Source: JBMNFI01 sp050949225
GTDB taxonomy: Bacteria > Bacillota > Dehalobacteriia > UBA4068
Direction: 5' to 3'
NCBI GenBank assembly: GCA_050949225.1
Contig: JBMNFI010000001.1
Span: 620,001-684,000, forward strand
DNA length: 64,000 nt
Made by a program: the position numbers and the translations under genes. This document shows positions 38,479-48,188 of this stretch, piece by piece. Position 1 is the first letter of the stretch. The number at the start of each line of letters is the position of its first letter. Below the pieces are notes generated by a model. That model was not told the DNA's origin. It did no database searches and saw nothing but the letters and a program-made list of their open reading frames with translations.

Positions 38479-40413
38479 ATGAAAAACGTAACCCGTAACC
38501 AGCTTGGTAAAAAATTTCTTGCCTTGATTGCCGCCATGCTTATAGCAACATGTTTTTATCTATTAGTAACAGCACCGGCAGAAGCCGCCAAAAAACCTGT
38601 AGAAAGTCCGCATGTAAAAATCATCCTCAATGAAATCAGCTTGAACACTGTCGGCAATGTGCCCATCATGTATAATAGCCGTGTCCTCCTGCCATTGAGA
38701 TTGACTTTAGAAAACATGGGGCTTAAAGTAGGCTGGAATAGTGCCACTAAAACAGCCTCTGCCACCTCAGCAGATGGAAAAACTACTCTTAATATTGCTA
38801 TTAACAGCACAAAGGCCTATGTTAATAATAAGGCAGTTAAGATTGATACTCCTGCCCTGGAAAACAAAGGTCGCATCTATCTGCCAATACGTTTTGTGGG
38901 TGAAACCTTTGGAGCCAAAATCACCTGGAATAATGCCAATAAATCAGTAAACATCATAAAAAGTTTATCCAGCCCCGCAATCGCATCTGACATTACCATA
39001 AACAATCAACAGCTTAAACTTTCTGCAAATATTAGGGGCAGCAGCAGCTGTAGATTTATCTATATAGAAGATTATTTAGGCCATCTTAATAAATATCTGC
39101 CTGCTCATTATTATTTTTCTTGGGAAATTAAAAACAACGGTAATTATACTTTTAAAATTGACGGACATCATGTTGAGTTAATACCGGATGCAGATTATTT
39201 CCTTTTAGATGGAGAAAAGAAAAATCTTACCTCGATACTCACAAAATTTGATGGAAAAACCTATATTCCTTTATCTTTTTCCCAAACTGTCCTGGGTGGC
39301 ACTATAATCTATGATAAGACAACAAAAGAGACAGCTATCACGATAAAAAACCCTGATTTTACGAGTGCAATCTTAAGTAGCGAACCCACTGATAACTTAC
39401 TCCCAGAAAAAGTGGAGGGCGCGCAACTCACAAATCAGCAGCTTTTAAGTATCAGTGACAATCCAGAATCATTAACTGCTGACGTAGTTGACCCTAACCG
39501 CAGTTCCATTTTGATGCAAACTAATATAGTTGCCGAAATTCCCAGCCAAAGTCATCGCGTCTTCGGCTGGCATGTTAACAAACTGCATAAACCAGTCCGG
39601 CTGGCGCTGGTAATAAAAAACACCGGCACAGAAATCATTACGATGGACACCATCGGTATAACTACTCGTACAACAAGCAATACAAATTATATTAATGATG
39701 TGGGCCTGCCTATAGCAAAAGCCATGTTAACCGGCAACCTAATAGACATTACGCCGTCAAACAAAAATATTGCCCCCAATAAATCCAAAGTGATTGAGTC
39801 CTTCTCTTTAGAACATAAAAATCTGGTTGGTTTTGTTATAGATTTAATGCTTTCCGGCGCCAATGGCAGCAATCCTAATTATCAGCTTAAAGTAGTTTTA
39901 GCTACTGATAACAACACAAACCTCTTACAGATAAACGGCGAAGCGGTTGATTTGGACCTGAAAAGAGCACATGCTCGGGGTACCTGGGAAGGCTCAGAAA
40001 TCTCTTTAGAGCTCCCGACATATGTGATAAACTCTGAAGAAATTTCTTACAGTATTTCTAACGGTGATACTGATAATTTACTTAATAAAGAAGCTTCTCT
40101 TGATCCTGAGGATGAATCACTGAGCAATAGAGGACATTATGGAATTCTTTATAAAATACGCATTCCCGTTGATAATACCGCAGACAGCGGCAAGACTATA
40201 AGATTCCGTTTATGCGGGCGCGGCGGTAGTTATGCCTGCGCTGTCAGAACACCGGAGGGCGTGTTTACTACACCCGTGATCATGCCCAAAACGGAGGTAG
40301 CAAACCTCTATGATTATACTCCCACAGCCGGGATAAGTTATGTTGATTTAGAAATTGTTCATGCCTCGGCCTCGGCTCTGCCGGTAGCTATCAACATGCT
40401 GACAACTGATTAA
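38479..40413 (+). CDS. Secreted copper-amine-oxidase-N (stalk) domain protein
   Basis: 644 residues. A signal peptide (about residues 1-36, ending APAEAA) is followed by a copper amine oxidase N-terminal-like domain: LNEISLNTVGNVPIMYNSRVLLPLRLTLENMG near 50-80 and RIYLPIRFVGETFGAKITWNNANKSV near 130-155. A second, degenerate copy spans about 195-300 (KTYIPLSFSQTVLGGTIIYD). The rest (330-644) is beta-rich and unassigned. Such domains act as cell-surface modules and bind no copper. AGGAGG precedes the ATG. A single gene with a terminator; no S-layer homology domain is seen. Its role at the surface is unknown. Confidence 0.8.
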   Translation: MKNVTRNQLGKKFLALIAAMLIATCFYLLVTAPAEAAKKPVESPHVKIILNEISLNTVGNVPIMYNSRVLLPLRLTLENMGLKVGWNSATKTASATSADGKTTLNIAINSTKAYVNNKAVKIDTPALENKGRIYLPIRFVGETFGAKITWNNANKSVNIIKSLSSPAIASDITINNQQLKLSANIRGSSSCRFIYIEDYLGHLNKYLPAHYYFSWEIKNNGNYTFKIDGHHVELIPDADYFLLDGEKKNLTSILTKFDGKTYIPLSFSQTVLGGTIIYDKTTKETAITIKNPDFTSAILSSEPTDNLLPEKVEGAQLTNQQLLSISDNPESLTADVVDPNRSSILMQTNIVAEIPSQSHRVFGWHVNKLHKPVRLALVIKNTGTEIITMDTIGITTRTTSNTNYINDVGLPIAKAMLTGNLIDITPSNKNIAPNKSKVIESFSLEHKNLVGFVIDLMLSGANGSNPNYQLKVVLATDNNTNLLQINGEAVDLDLKRAHARGTWEGSEISLELPTYVINSEEISYSISNGDTDNLLNKEASLDPEDESLSNRGHYGILYKIRIPVDNTADSGKTIRFRLCGRGGSYACAVRTPEGVFTTPVIMPKTEVANLYDYTPTAGISYVDLEIVHASASALPVAINMLTTD

Positions 40414-40427
40414 AGAGATTCGACTTG

Positions 40428-40455
40428 TCCCTCCGGTGAAAATCGGAGGGATTTT
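40428..40455 (+). terminator. Terminator after the stalk-domain gene
   Basis: TCCCTCCG and CGGAGGGA with an 8-base loop, then TTTT. Confidence 0.8.
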
Positions 40456-40490
40456 GCATAAAATAGAGAACATCCCAAAGAAACTGGTTA

Positions 40491-40519
40491 TTGACAAAAG
40501 TAATGAATGTTGATAATAT
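40491..40519 (+). promoter_or_regulatory. Sigma-A promoter for the MFS transporter gene
   Basis: TTGACA, 17 bases, TAATAT. A leader of about 95 nt follows, with no structure I can assign. Confidence 0.7.
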
Positions 40520-40622
40520 TTAAATGTTATGCCAATAAGTTTATTGACTTAAAAGAAGAACCTACCCTTATCAGCTGACCTCATAGGACCGCTAAAAAAT
40601 CACAGAAAGGTGCCAACAATCC

Positions 40623-41855
40623 ATGAAAAAGCTTTCCCAAAAATCGCCGAACCGTATAATTATTCTGATTTCCTGCACTATAGTAATGCTTTGTATAGGA
40701 ATTCTTTATATGTGGAGTATTTTTGCTCCCCATCTTTGTGACTTTTACGGCTGGGAAAACACTGCTGTTTCTTTGACCGGCTCAATTATGCTGGGCCTTT
40801 TTGTAGCCGGTATTTTGCTGGGCGGGAAACTACAATCCCGGTATGGCTCGCAAAAAATAGCTATACTAGGCTCACTTCTTTTTGCCGGTGGCATCTTTTT
40901 GACCTCTTTTGTCAATGCAGAGATGCCTATCCTGCTTTATATTTCGTACGGCATAATTGCCGGACTAGGTGTTGGCATCACTTATTCCAGTATAATCGCT
41001 TGTTCTCAAAGTTGGTTTGAGGACAAAAAGGGTTTAGCCAGCGGTATTACAATAGCAGCCTTCGGTTTATCTGTAGTCATATTTTCCCCCATAGCAGAGA
41101 CCTTATTGATCTCTTTTGATCCCCCCACGACCTTCCGTATCCTCGCTGTTATCTTTTTAGGGATCATCCTCATCTGTTCTATCAATATCAAAGATAAACC
41201 TACCTCCGTAGATAATTTTCAAAATTGTGACATAATTAATGGTGTCAAACAATATAAAATGCGTGAATTATTCAAAGAAAAGGAATATTATCTACTGACG
41301 ATTATACTCTTTTTGATAACACCTACATATTTTATTATTATTCCTCTTTTAAGATCTTTGGCAGAAATGAGGGGACTTTCCCCGGAACTGGCGGTATTCA
41401 GCGTTATGCTAGCCGGTATTGCCAGCTGTACCGGCCGCTTTGTATTGGCCTCTTTATCAGATAAAATCGGTCGCCGTAATACTTTACTTTTGGAGTCTGT
41501 GGCAATAATCGGTGCGACCATTTTACTAATCAATGCTACCGGAATTTTCTTTTTAGTCATCATCGCCATTATTGCCGCTTTTTTTGGAGGAATTGCCGCC
41601 ATTATGCCGCCGATATCCGCTGATTATTTTGGCACTAAATATGTAGCGGGCAATTATGGTTGCGTAATGATTGGCTGGGGATGTTCGGCCATAGTATTCC
41701 CGCTGATCAATAATCATATCATGGCCATTACCAATAATAATTATGCTCTAACCTTTTTAATCCCTATTATTACTACTTGTGTCGCAATCTTTTTGATTTT
41801 TAGGTTGCGCAAAGACCATTCGAAAGAAAAGCAAGCAGAAATACCTAAACAATAA
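40623..41855 (+). CDS. MFS transporter, OFA (oxalate/formate antiporter-like) family
   Basis: 410 residues with 12 predicted membrane helices. The opening GILYMWSIFAPHLCDFYGW, followed by QSRYGSQKIAILGS and KKGLASGITIAAFGLS, matches the OFA branch (L-lactate, oxalate/formate and related carboxylates). A long cytoplasmic loop lies between helices 6 and 7. Substrate is not determinable from sequence; a small carboxylate is the best guess. It is monocistronic with its own promoter and a strong terminator. RBS GAAAGGTG lies somewhat far from the ATG. Confidence 0.82.
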   Translation: MKKLSQKSPNRIIILISCTIVMLCIGILYMWSIFAPHLCDFYGWENTAVSLTGSIMLGLFVAGILLGGKLQSRYGSQKIAILGSLLFAGGIFLTSFVNAEMPILLYISYGIIAGLGVGITYSSIIACSQSWFEDKKGLASGITIAAFGLSVVIFSPIAETLLISFDPPTTFRILAVIFLGIILICSINIKDKPTSVDNFQNCDIINGVKQYKMRELFKEKEYYLLTIILFLITPTYFIIIPLLRSLAEMRGLSPELAVFSVMLAGIASCTGRFVLASLSDKIGRRNTLLLESVAIIGATILLINATGIFFLVIIAIIAAFFGGIAAIMPPISADYFGTKYVAGNYGCVMIGWGCSAIVFPLINNHIMAITNNNYALTFLIPIITTCVAIFLIFRLRKDHSKEKQAEIPKQ

Positions 41856-41857
41856 TT

Positions 41858-41910
41858 TAAAGATCGCCCGCCCCAGAAGGAAGTTCCCTTCGGGGGTGGG
41901 CGATCTTTTA
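41858..41910 (+). terminator. Terminator after the MFS gene
   Basis: A long interrupted stem: AAAGATCGCCC with GGGCGATCTTT, inner CCCC/GGGG and GAAGG/CCTTC pairs, then TTTTAT. Confidence 0.85.
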
Positions 41911-42001
41911 TATACTCACTGCCACTATATCTTCAAAAACTTCAATACTATTTCCGTAAAACTAGTGTTGTTTAGGAAAATCTATTTAGTCTTGTTTACA
42001 C

Positions 42002-44365
42002 TTAAACATCCAGCTCTACTATAGTAACCCCCATTCCCCCTTCATGGTATCCTCCTGCCTTAAAAGACTTAACCAAGCGATGTTTTTTAAGATATTCACC
42101 CACAGCTGCTCGTAAAACACCCGTGCCTTTACCATGAATGATCTTGGACGACTTAAGCCCCGCCACAAAAATATCATCCAGATATTTATCCAGCACTTCC
42201 AATGCCTCTTGACTATCTAGCCCACGCAAATCAACCTCATTTTTAATTTTTTGCGCCTTAGAAAGACGTAAATTATTACTGTAGCTCTGTGGGAATTTTT
42301 TTTCTTCCATGGATTGATCGGTGAGACGCAACTCAGGCAATTTAATCGACATCTTCAAAATTCCCACCTGCAAAGCTACTCGATTTTCATTATCGGGTAG
42401 TTCTAAAACTATACCCTTTTGATCAAGGCTGGGAATATAAACAGTTTGTCCGATTTTCACTTTTGTGGGCACCTTGCCACCATAAACTTTAGCCGGCTGC
42501 TTTTGCTCCAGTTCTGCCTGCCAGTCTTTTAAGCGTCTTTTGCTCTCTTGAAAAGCCCTTTCGGAAAGCTTCTCTTGCTCCATTTTGGAACACAGCTCTT
42601 GATAGTGTTTTTCACTACGCTTTTGAGTATCAGCAATAATTTTTTGGGCTTTTTGGTTGGCCTTTCTGATGATATCAGCCTCTTTGATGGCCACAGCCTC
42701 TAAAGCGTCATTCATCTCTTGCTCTTTTTGTAAAAGCTGAGCACGCAACTGTGCCGCTTCAGATTTTTCCGTCAGCGCCTCTTGCCTCATCAGCTCCAAA
42801 TTAGCTAATAAATCCGCCACCTGAGCATCCTCTTTGCTAAGTAAATCCGAGGCCTCTTCAATAATTTCCGGTGCTAAACCCAGTCGGCCTGAAATCTCAA
42901 AGGCATTACTTTTACCGGGCACCCCCATCAATAACCTATAAGTAGGTGATAATGACTCAATATCAAACTCCACACTGGCATTAACAAAACCCGGATTATT
43001 ATAAGCAAAGGCCTTTAATTCACTATAATGCGTAGTAGCAATCACCTTTGTTTTTTTATTTTTGAGATACTTAAGAATAGCCATCGCTAAAGCGGCACCT
43101 TCCGCAGGATCCGTTCCCGCCCCCAGCTCATCAAGTAAAACCAGCGTGCGCTCAGCACTATTTTCTAAAATATGAATGATATTTACCATATGGGAAGAAA
43201 AAGTGCTTAGTGACTGCTCAATGCTTTGCTCGTCCCCGATATCAGCAAAAATCTGTTTAAAGATGCTGACCTCACTGCCATGATTAGCCGGGATATGCAA
43301 ACCCGCCAAGGTCATTAAGGTTAACAAACCAATGGTTTTTAAAGTAACCGTTTTCCCCCCGGTATTAGGCCCGGTAATAACCATGGCCGCCACCTTGGCA
43401 TTCAAAGAAATATCAATCGGCACCACAAGATCAGGAGATATTAAAGGATGACGTGCCGCCACTAAATTAATGCAGCCTTGAGAATTTAATTTGGGAGCCA
43501 TCCCATTTATTTCATAGCTGTAACGTGCTTTAGCAAAAACCAGATCAAGCTGTGCCTGTTTTACTAAATTAGCCGCCAAGTCATCACTAAACCCGCCAAC
43601 TACCAGGGATAAAGAGCGCAGAATAACATTGATTTCTTCTGCCTCTTCACGAGCAAGTTTTTGCAGCTCGTTATTAAGCTCCATCACCGCCATCGGCTCC
43701 ACAAAAACACTGGCGCCGCTGGCACTGACATCATGAACAATGCCCGGCACCTGCGCTCGGTACTCCTGACGCACTGGCACCACGTAACGACCGTCACGCA
43801 AAGTAATAATCGGTTCTTGTAAAAATTTTTGGGTATGAGGACTTTTAATCAGGCTGTCTAATCGTTCTTTTATCCGATCATTAGAGGTTTTTATTTTTTT
43901 ACGAATAGCGTGCAGTCTTTCGCTGGCCCCATCATTAATAGAATTATCGGGTCCTATCGCCTTTTCCACAGCTGTTTCAATAGTTTTAATCACAGTTAAA
44001 TGTTTACCAAGGGCGCCAATCACCGGATAACTGCCCCTAAGCTCACTAAAAAAGTTCTTTGTCAAACGGGCGGCTCGACATGTATCGGCTATAGCCACCA
44101 AGCCTTCCGGATCTAAAATCCCCCCAATCGACAAATGTTGTAAATGCTCACGAATATCACGAACACTTCCCAAGGAAAAGGTAGGAAATAAGCGTAAGAC
44201 AGCCTTGGCCTCCCCTGTTTCTGACTGTCTTTTGGCCACCTCATCTTCATCGGTGATCGGAAGCAACCGCTGCACCAGTTCTTTACCATAAGAAAATGAG
44301 GTGTATCCTGCCACCTTAGTAATGATTTTATCGTATTCAAGTCTTTTTAAAACTTTTTCATTCAT
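42002..44365 (-). CDS. mutS2: Endonuclease MutS2
   Basis: 787 residues. The MutS core ATPase carries Walker A GPNTGGKTVTLKT near residue 330 and ELGAGTDPAEG (Walker B) near 408, followed by a coiled-coil region and the C-terminal Smr nuclease domain (VDLRGLDSQEALEVLDKYL, IIHGKGTGVLR near 745). MutS2 lacks the mismatch-recognition domain; in other species it suppresses homologous recombination or rescues collided ribosomes. It begins 2 bases after the stop of the U32 gene, so it is co-transcribed. Confidence 0.95.
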   Translation of the reverse strand: MNEKVLKRLEYDKIITKVAGYTSFSYGKELVQRLLPITDEDEVAKRQSETGEAKAVLRLFPTFSLGSVRDIREHLQHLSIGGILDPEGLVAIADTCRAARLTKNFFSELRGSYPVIGALGKHLTVIKTIETAVEKAIGPDNSINDGASERLHAIRKKIKTSNDRIKERLDSLIKSPHTQKFLQEPIITLRDGRYVVPVRQEYRAQVPGIVHDVSASGASVFVEPMAVMELNNELQKLAREEAEEINVILRSLSLVVGGFSDDLAANLVKQAQLDLVFAKARYSYEINGMAPKLNSQGCINLVAARHPLISPDLVVPIDISLNAKVAAMVITGPNTGGKTVTLKTIGLLTLMTLAGLHIPANHGSEVSIFKQIFADIGDEQSIEQSLSTFSSHMVNIIHILENSAERTLVLLDELGAGTDPAEGAALAMAILKYLKNKKTKVIATTHYSELKAFAYNNPGFVNASVEFDIESLSPTYRLLMGVPGKSNAFEISGRLGLAPEIIEEASDLLSKEDAQVADLLANLELMRQEALTEKSEAAQLRAQLLQKEQEMNDALEAVAIKEADIIRKANQKAQKIIADTQKRSEKHYQELCSKMEQEKLSERAFQESKRRLKDWQAELEQKQPAKVYGGKVPTKVKIGQTVYIPSLDQKGIVLELPDNENRVALQVGILKMSIKLPELRLTDQSMEEKKFPQSYSNNLRLSKAQKIKNEVDLRGLDSQEALEVLDKYLDDIFVAGLKSSKIIHGKGTGVLRAAVGEYLKKHRLVKSFKAGGYHEGGMGVTIVELDV

Positions 44366-44367
44366 AA

Positions 44368-46833
44368 TTATACTCCTCGATAAAGATGACCTTTAGTATA
44401 CTCCTCATTAAGTGAACTTAAAGTTAGCTGAGCCCCTTTAATATCACCCATTAAAGCCTGCCCGTAGCAGGCAATGATCTGCGCTGCCATCTTCGGTGTA
44501 TATAATCGCAAATCTAAACGTGCCTTAGAAATTCCCGCTTTTTGCACTCGCAATAAATCGGACAAAAGACATAAACTGCGAGAATTGAAAACATGCATAC
44601 GACAGCTTTGATCAAAACGGCAGGGAAAGGCATAACCTTTATTGTCTTTAAGATAATATTGTCCCTGCTGCCGACAAGGAAAACTACAAAAATTATCACT
44701 CGTTCTGCCACCACATAAGGCGCCTAAAACACAATATTCACTAACCATGAGAGCGGCCGCGCCATGCACAGTCAGCTCTTTTTCTAACGGCAAATCACCC
44801 AAAAGCTCTAACTGCTGTAAATTCAGCTCCGGTGATAACAACAACCTATTGACCCCCGCCTCCCACAAGAACTTACCACTATGGCGATTAAACACATTGA
44901 AACCGCTATCGGCATATATCTGACCCTGCCACTGGGCTTCTTTTAATAAGGCCAGTGAATTAAGATTGGGAACTAATAAGGAGTTGACTCCTACTTCCTG
45001 CCATTTTATAAAACGTTTAAGCCAAAAGGCCTTTTCACTTTCATGAATAATACGCGGCAAAAGAGGCGTCAAAGAAACACCTCGAGCCAGTAAATCTTTA
45101 GTCAATTGCCGCCAATCATATTTTCTCACAGGAGCAAAGCTTTCCGCCGTAATATAAAGATCAGTGATTCCTGCCTTAACCGCCGACTCAGCCTGCCTAT
45201 CATCAAGCACTAGGGCAGTTAAAGATAACGTGGACGAAGGAGAAGATTTAACTGGTTGCCGTAATTCACGTTGATAATTATTGAAAACGGTCTGCGGCAA
45301 TGGCGGATTTTGATAGGGAGCCACTAACTGCTTCTTTAAAAGCTCCACTGCTTCCCGTCTGCTCTGGTTAAGAACGCTGGAAGGAAGCATCACCCCTTGA
45401 TCCAAATGACCGCTCAGTTCTTTAAGCACAAAACCGCTGCCGCCCAAACGCCCCAATTGCTTACGTATCTGCGGCCAATCGCTGGGAGAGGTTTTTGCCT
45501 CTTCCACCACATAATCAGCTATAACCTTAGCTTGATGCCCCTCTTCATCTTGCACAGTCAAAGCAAAATTTTGCCCCAGCCGCGCCACGATAATCATATC
45601 AATTTTAGAGTCCGGCAATAATGAAAAACTGTCCCTGGCCTGCTCGTTCAAGTGGCAATCAGAGGTTTTAAAAACACGATCACCCACCCTGACCGAACCG
45701 GAAAAATCTAGGCTAACCAAATCCCCGACGGCAGCTTTTGTCACCTGTACCCCGTTACGCAGCATTTTTTCCACCACAAAGCCCTGCCGGCCTCCCACCT
45801 TTACCCAGATCTCCAAACCATCGCCAATACTAAGCGGTTGTTCTAGTTTTAGAGAAACCTGCTGTCCAGACACCTGTAAAAGGCGACCAATAAAGACACC
45901 CCTATTATTAGGTCTATGATAGCCCATCAAATCTGAGCCCGGATTCCCTTGCCAATAACCACTACAGTAATCTCTATTAAAAATCTGCATTAGCTGCCGC
46001 AAATTTTCCTCGTGATCTACCTTGATTTCTGGATCATGCAAGGCATCCCAAGCCTGACGATAAATCCTTGTAACAGTAGCAACATATTCCGGCCGTTTCA
46101 TGCGCCCTTCAATTTTTAACGCAGCCAGATCCAGATCGACCAGCTGATCCAAAGAAGTATAACCGTACAGATCCCGTGGTGATAGCAGATATTTACCTTT
46201 TTCTTTACCATAAACTTGACCATCTTGATCTATAAATTCATATTCTAAACGGCAAGGCTGAGCGCATTTACCACGATTACCGCTGCGTCCCCCAATCAGA
46301 CCACTCATCAAGCATTGCCCCGAATACCCAATACAAAGTGCTCCATGAACAAAAACTTCCAGTTCTGCCTGACTAGTTTTTTTGATTTGCGCAATTTCCG
46401 CCAGGGATAATTCTCGTGCCAAAATAACCCGCTTAATCCCATGTTTGGCCATAAAATTAACCGCACTGGCATTAAAAATACTCATTTGCGTACTGGCATG
46501 GACCGGTAAAGCAGGCAAGGCTTTTTTCAACAAACGCACCAGACCCAAATCCTGTACAATTACAGCATCAACGCCTCGCTCATAAGCATGACGCAAAATA
46601 CTTAAAGCTTGTGGTAATTCTGCATCTGTCAAAAGTGTATTAATCGCCAAATAAACCTTAACTTTATGTAAATGAGCCAGCTCAATTAATTCTGCTAACT
46701 GATCATCAGAAAAGTTTTCAGCAAAAGCACGAGCACTAAAATCCTTAGATCCCACATAAATTGCATCAGCACCATTAGCGATGGCGGCCCAAAAGGCTTC
46801 TTTATTGCCCGCAGGAGCCAGTATTTCGGTCAT
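44368..46833 (-). CDS. U32 peptidase-family protein with DUF3656 (RNA hydroxylation type)
   Basis: 821 residues. The N-terminal U32 domain begins EILAPAGNKEAFWAAIANGADAIYVG and has the Cys-rich signature GYSGQCLMSGLIGGRSGNRGKCAQPCR near residues 168-195. A middle DUF3656-type region follows. A second Cys group near 715-750 (CVLGALCGGRTSDNFCSFPCR and CRFDQSC) completes an Fe-S-type ligand set. Relatives of this family (TrhP, RlhA) hydroxylate tRNA or 23S rRNA using prephenate; true peptidase activity is doubtful. The size resembles RlhA-like members. It is first in an operon with mutS2. Confidence 0.85.
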   Translation of the reverse strand: MTEILAPAGNKEAFWAAIANGADAIYVGSKDFSARAFAENFSDDQLAELIELAHLHKVKVYLAINTLLTDAELPQALSILRHAYERGVDAVIVQDLGLVRLLKKALPALPVHASTQMSIFNASAVNFMAKHGIKRVILARELSLAEIAQIKKTSQAELEVFVHGALCIGYSGQCLMSGLIGGRSGNRGKCAQPCRLEYEFIDQDGQVYGKEKGKYLLSPRDLYGYTSLDQLVDLDLAALKIEGRMKRPEYVATVTRIYRQAWDALHDPEIKVDHEENLRQLMQIFNRDYCSGYWQGNPGSDLMGYHRPNNRGVFIGRLLQVSGQQVSLKLEQPLSIGDGLEIWVKVGGRQGFVVEKMLRNGVQVTKAAVGDLVSLDFSGSVRVGDRVFKTSDCHLNEQARDSFSLLPDSKIDMIIVARLGQNFALTVQDEEGHQAKVIADYVVEEAKTSPSDWPQIRKQLGRLGGSGFVLKELSGHLDQGVMLPSSVLNQSRREAVELLKKQLVAPYQNPPLPQTVFNNYQRELRQPVKSSPSSTLSLTALVLDDRQAESAVKAGITDLYITAESFAPVRKYDWRQLTKDLLARGVSLTPLLPRIIHESEKAFWLKRFIKWQEVGVNSLLVPNLNSLALLKEAQWQGQIYADSGFNVFNRHSGKFLWEAGVNRLLLSPELNLQQLELLGDLPLEKELTVHGAAALMVSEYCVLGALCGGRTSDNFCSFPCRQQGQYYLKDNKGYAFPCRFDQSCRMHVFNSRSLCLLSDLLRVQKAGISKARLDLRLYTPKMAAQIIACYGQALMGDIKGAQLTLSSLNEEYTKGHLYRGV

Positions 46834-46862
46834 GATTACCCTTCTTTCCCTATAATATCTTA

Positions 46863-46890
46863 AAAACAGGGGTCTTAAGACCCCTGTTTT
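46863..46890 (-). terminator. Terminator after the NIF3-family gene
   Basis: Perfect palindrome of two 14-base arms (AAAACAGGGGTCTT and its complement), one base after the stop codon, with a T run on the minus strand. Confidence 0.9.
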
Positions 46891-46891
46891 C

Positions 46892-47845
46892 TTAGTTACG
46901 CTTAACCCTGATTACACCGGAAATCGGTACCACTTCGACCCCTTGCTTTTCCAGCTGATCCAAAAACAGATTGATCCCAATACTGTCACTTGCCATATGT
47001 CCCGCTGAGATTAAATTAATCCGCGCTTCTTTGGCCAGCTTAATCTGCTGCTCATTAACACACATAGCCAACACCGTATCAACACCGCTATCAGCTAATT
47101 TAGTATAATTTTCTTTGTGTCCGGAAGTTCCACCGGTAAAATCAACATAAAAACGTCCCACACGGCTGGACTTTCTGCCGGCCATGATCTGCGGCGGATT
47201 ATTATTGCGAGCAGAATAATTATATTCCGGCACGCTCTGTAATAAATCGATCAAATCACTTAAATTTTCCGGTTTCTCTTTCTTTAACAGCTCAATCAAA
47301 AAGGTAGTCACCAGATTATCTGTCGGTGTATGTACACACATAAAAGCAAAATTAAACAGCTTAGCTGCATCAATTGCCCGCATGGTGTTACCACGTCCCA
47401 AAGAATTACGAACTTCACGGCTGCGTTCTCCCATCAAAGACTCTGCTAAAGAAGGACGCACTCCTTCCGAGATCATATAATCAACCTGCAGATCCATCAC
47501 CTTATCCAAACCACAAAGGGCACGGCCTTCAGGATGATGAGCTAGAAGCAAATCAATCTCTGCTCCCTGCGCATTTAAAGTAGCAGCTATGTTAACCTCC
47601 GGTGTTTCCAGATCCACTCCAACCAGAAGCTTTTTAATCTCACGCTCACCCTCTCCCAGCAAAATACGTGTATCCGCATAGGGGTTATCCAAAGCATCTT
47701 GATCAAAAAATGGTTTTTCTTCCTCAGAAAGCTTTGCAAACTCCTTTTGACTTTTGGCCATTTGTTTTTCAGTTAAACTGCGTCCGCGCGGATCGGCTTT
47801 AATACCCAAATCAATGGCCAACTGATATATTTCTTGTAGTTTCAT
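46892..47845 (-). CDS. NIF3-family (Nif3-like dinuclear metal) protein
   Basis: 317 residues. The metal-binding signatures of the NIF3/DUF34 family are visible: LLLAHHPEGRAL near residue 99 and, near the C-terminus, SAGHMASDSIGINLFL with the paired H and E/D-type ligands. The family may hydrolyse GTP or act as a metallochaperone; no agreed function. The N-terminal 75 residues form a helical extension (GRSLTEKQMAKSQKEF) characteristic of a clostridial branch. It is downstream of zapA and followed by a strong terminator. Confidence 0.82.
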   Translation of the reverse strand: MKLQEIYQLAIDLGIKADPRGRSLTEKQMAKSQKEFAKLSEEEKPFFDQDALDNPYADTRILLGEGEREIKKLLVGVDLETPEVNIAATLNAQGAEIDLLLAHHPEGRALCGLDKVMDLQVDYMISEGVRPSLAESLMGERSREVRNSLGRGNTMRAIDAAKLFNFAFMCVHTPTDNLVTTFLIELLKKEKPENLSDLIDLLQSVPEYNYSARNNNPPQIMAGRKSSRVGRFYVDFTGGTSGHKENYTKLADSGVDTVLAMCVNEQQIKLAKEARINLISAGHMASDSIGINLFLDQLEKQGVEVVPISGVIRVKRN

Positions 47846-47877
47846 CTATACATGCTCCTTCTTTTTCCTACTTTTTC

Positions 47878-48135
47878 CTATTCTTGCAGCAACAGTTCAG
47901 TCTCCTGTTTTAATTGCAGGTATTCCTTTTGCAGTTTCAAAAAATCCTCTGCCAGCTGTAAAGCGGTCATCATTGCCAAATGATTAGCTGAGGTATGAGG
48001 AGCCTGTGCCTTGATATCCTCCACCTTTTTTGAAACTAAATCCGCAATCTTTTGCAAGTCTTCATCAGTGCCTTCGCCCCTTAAAGTATAGGGATATCCA
48101 TTAATCCTTACACGAATACAAGCTTTATCAGTCAT
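47878..48135 (-). CDS. zapA: Cell division protein ZapA
   Basis: 85 residues. Binds FtsZ filaments and stabilises the Z-ring. It begins TDKACIRVRINGYPYTLRGEG, followed by the ISSEVDxKxxEI-like segment (LVSKKVEDIKAQ) and the C-terminal coiled coil (LQKEYLQLKQETELLLQE). ATG at 48135 is chosen because AAAGGAG is 8 bases upstream; a GTG three codons earlier is inside the ribosome binding site. It lies 53 bases after pheT, a common neighbourhood (pheT-zapA) in Firmicutes. Confidence 0.9.
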   Translation of the reverse strand: MTDKACIRVRINGYPYTLRGEGTDEDLQKIADLVSKKVEDIKAQAPHTSANHLAMMTALQLAEDFLKLQKEYLQLKQETELLLQE

Positions 48136-48188
48136 TTTGCTCACTCCTTTAAACCCTGAACAACCACCCTTTCCACAAACAGTTTCTG

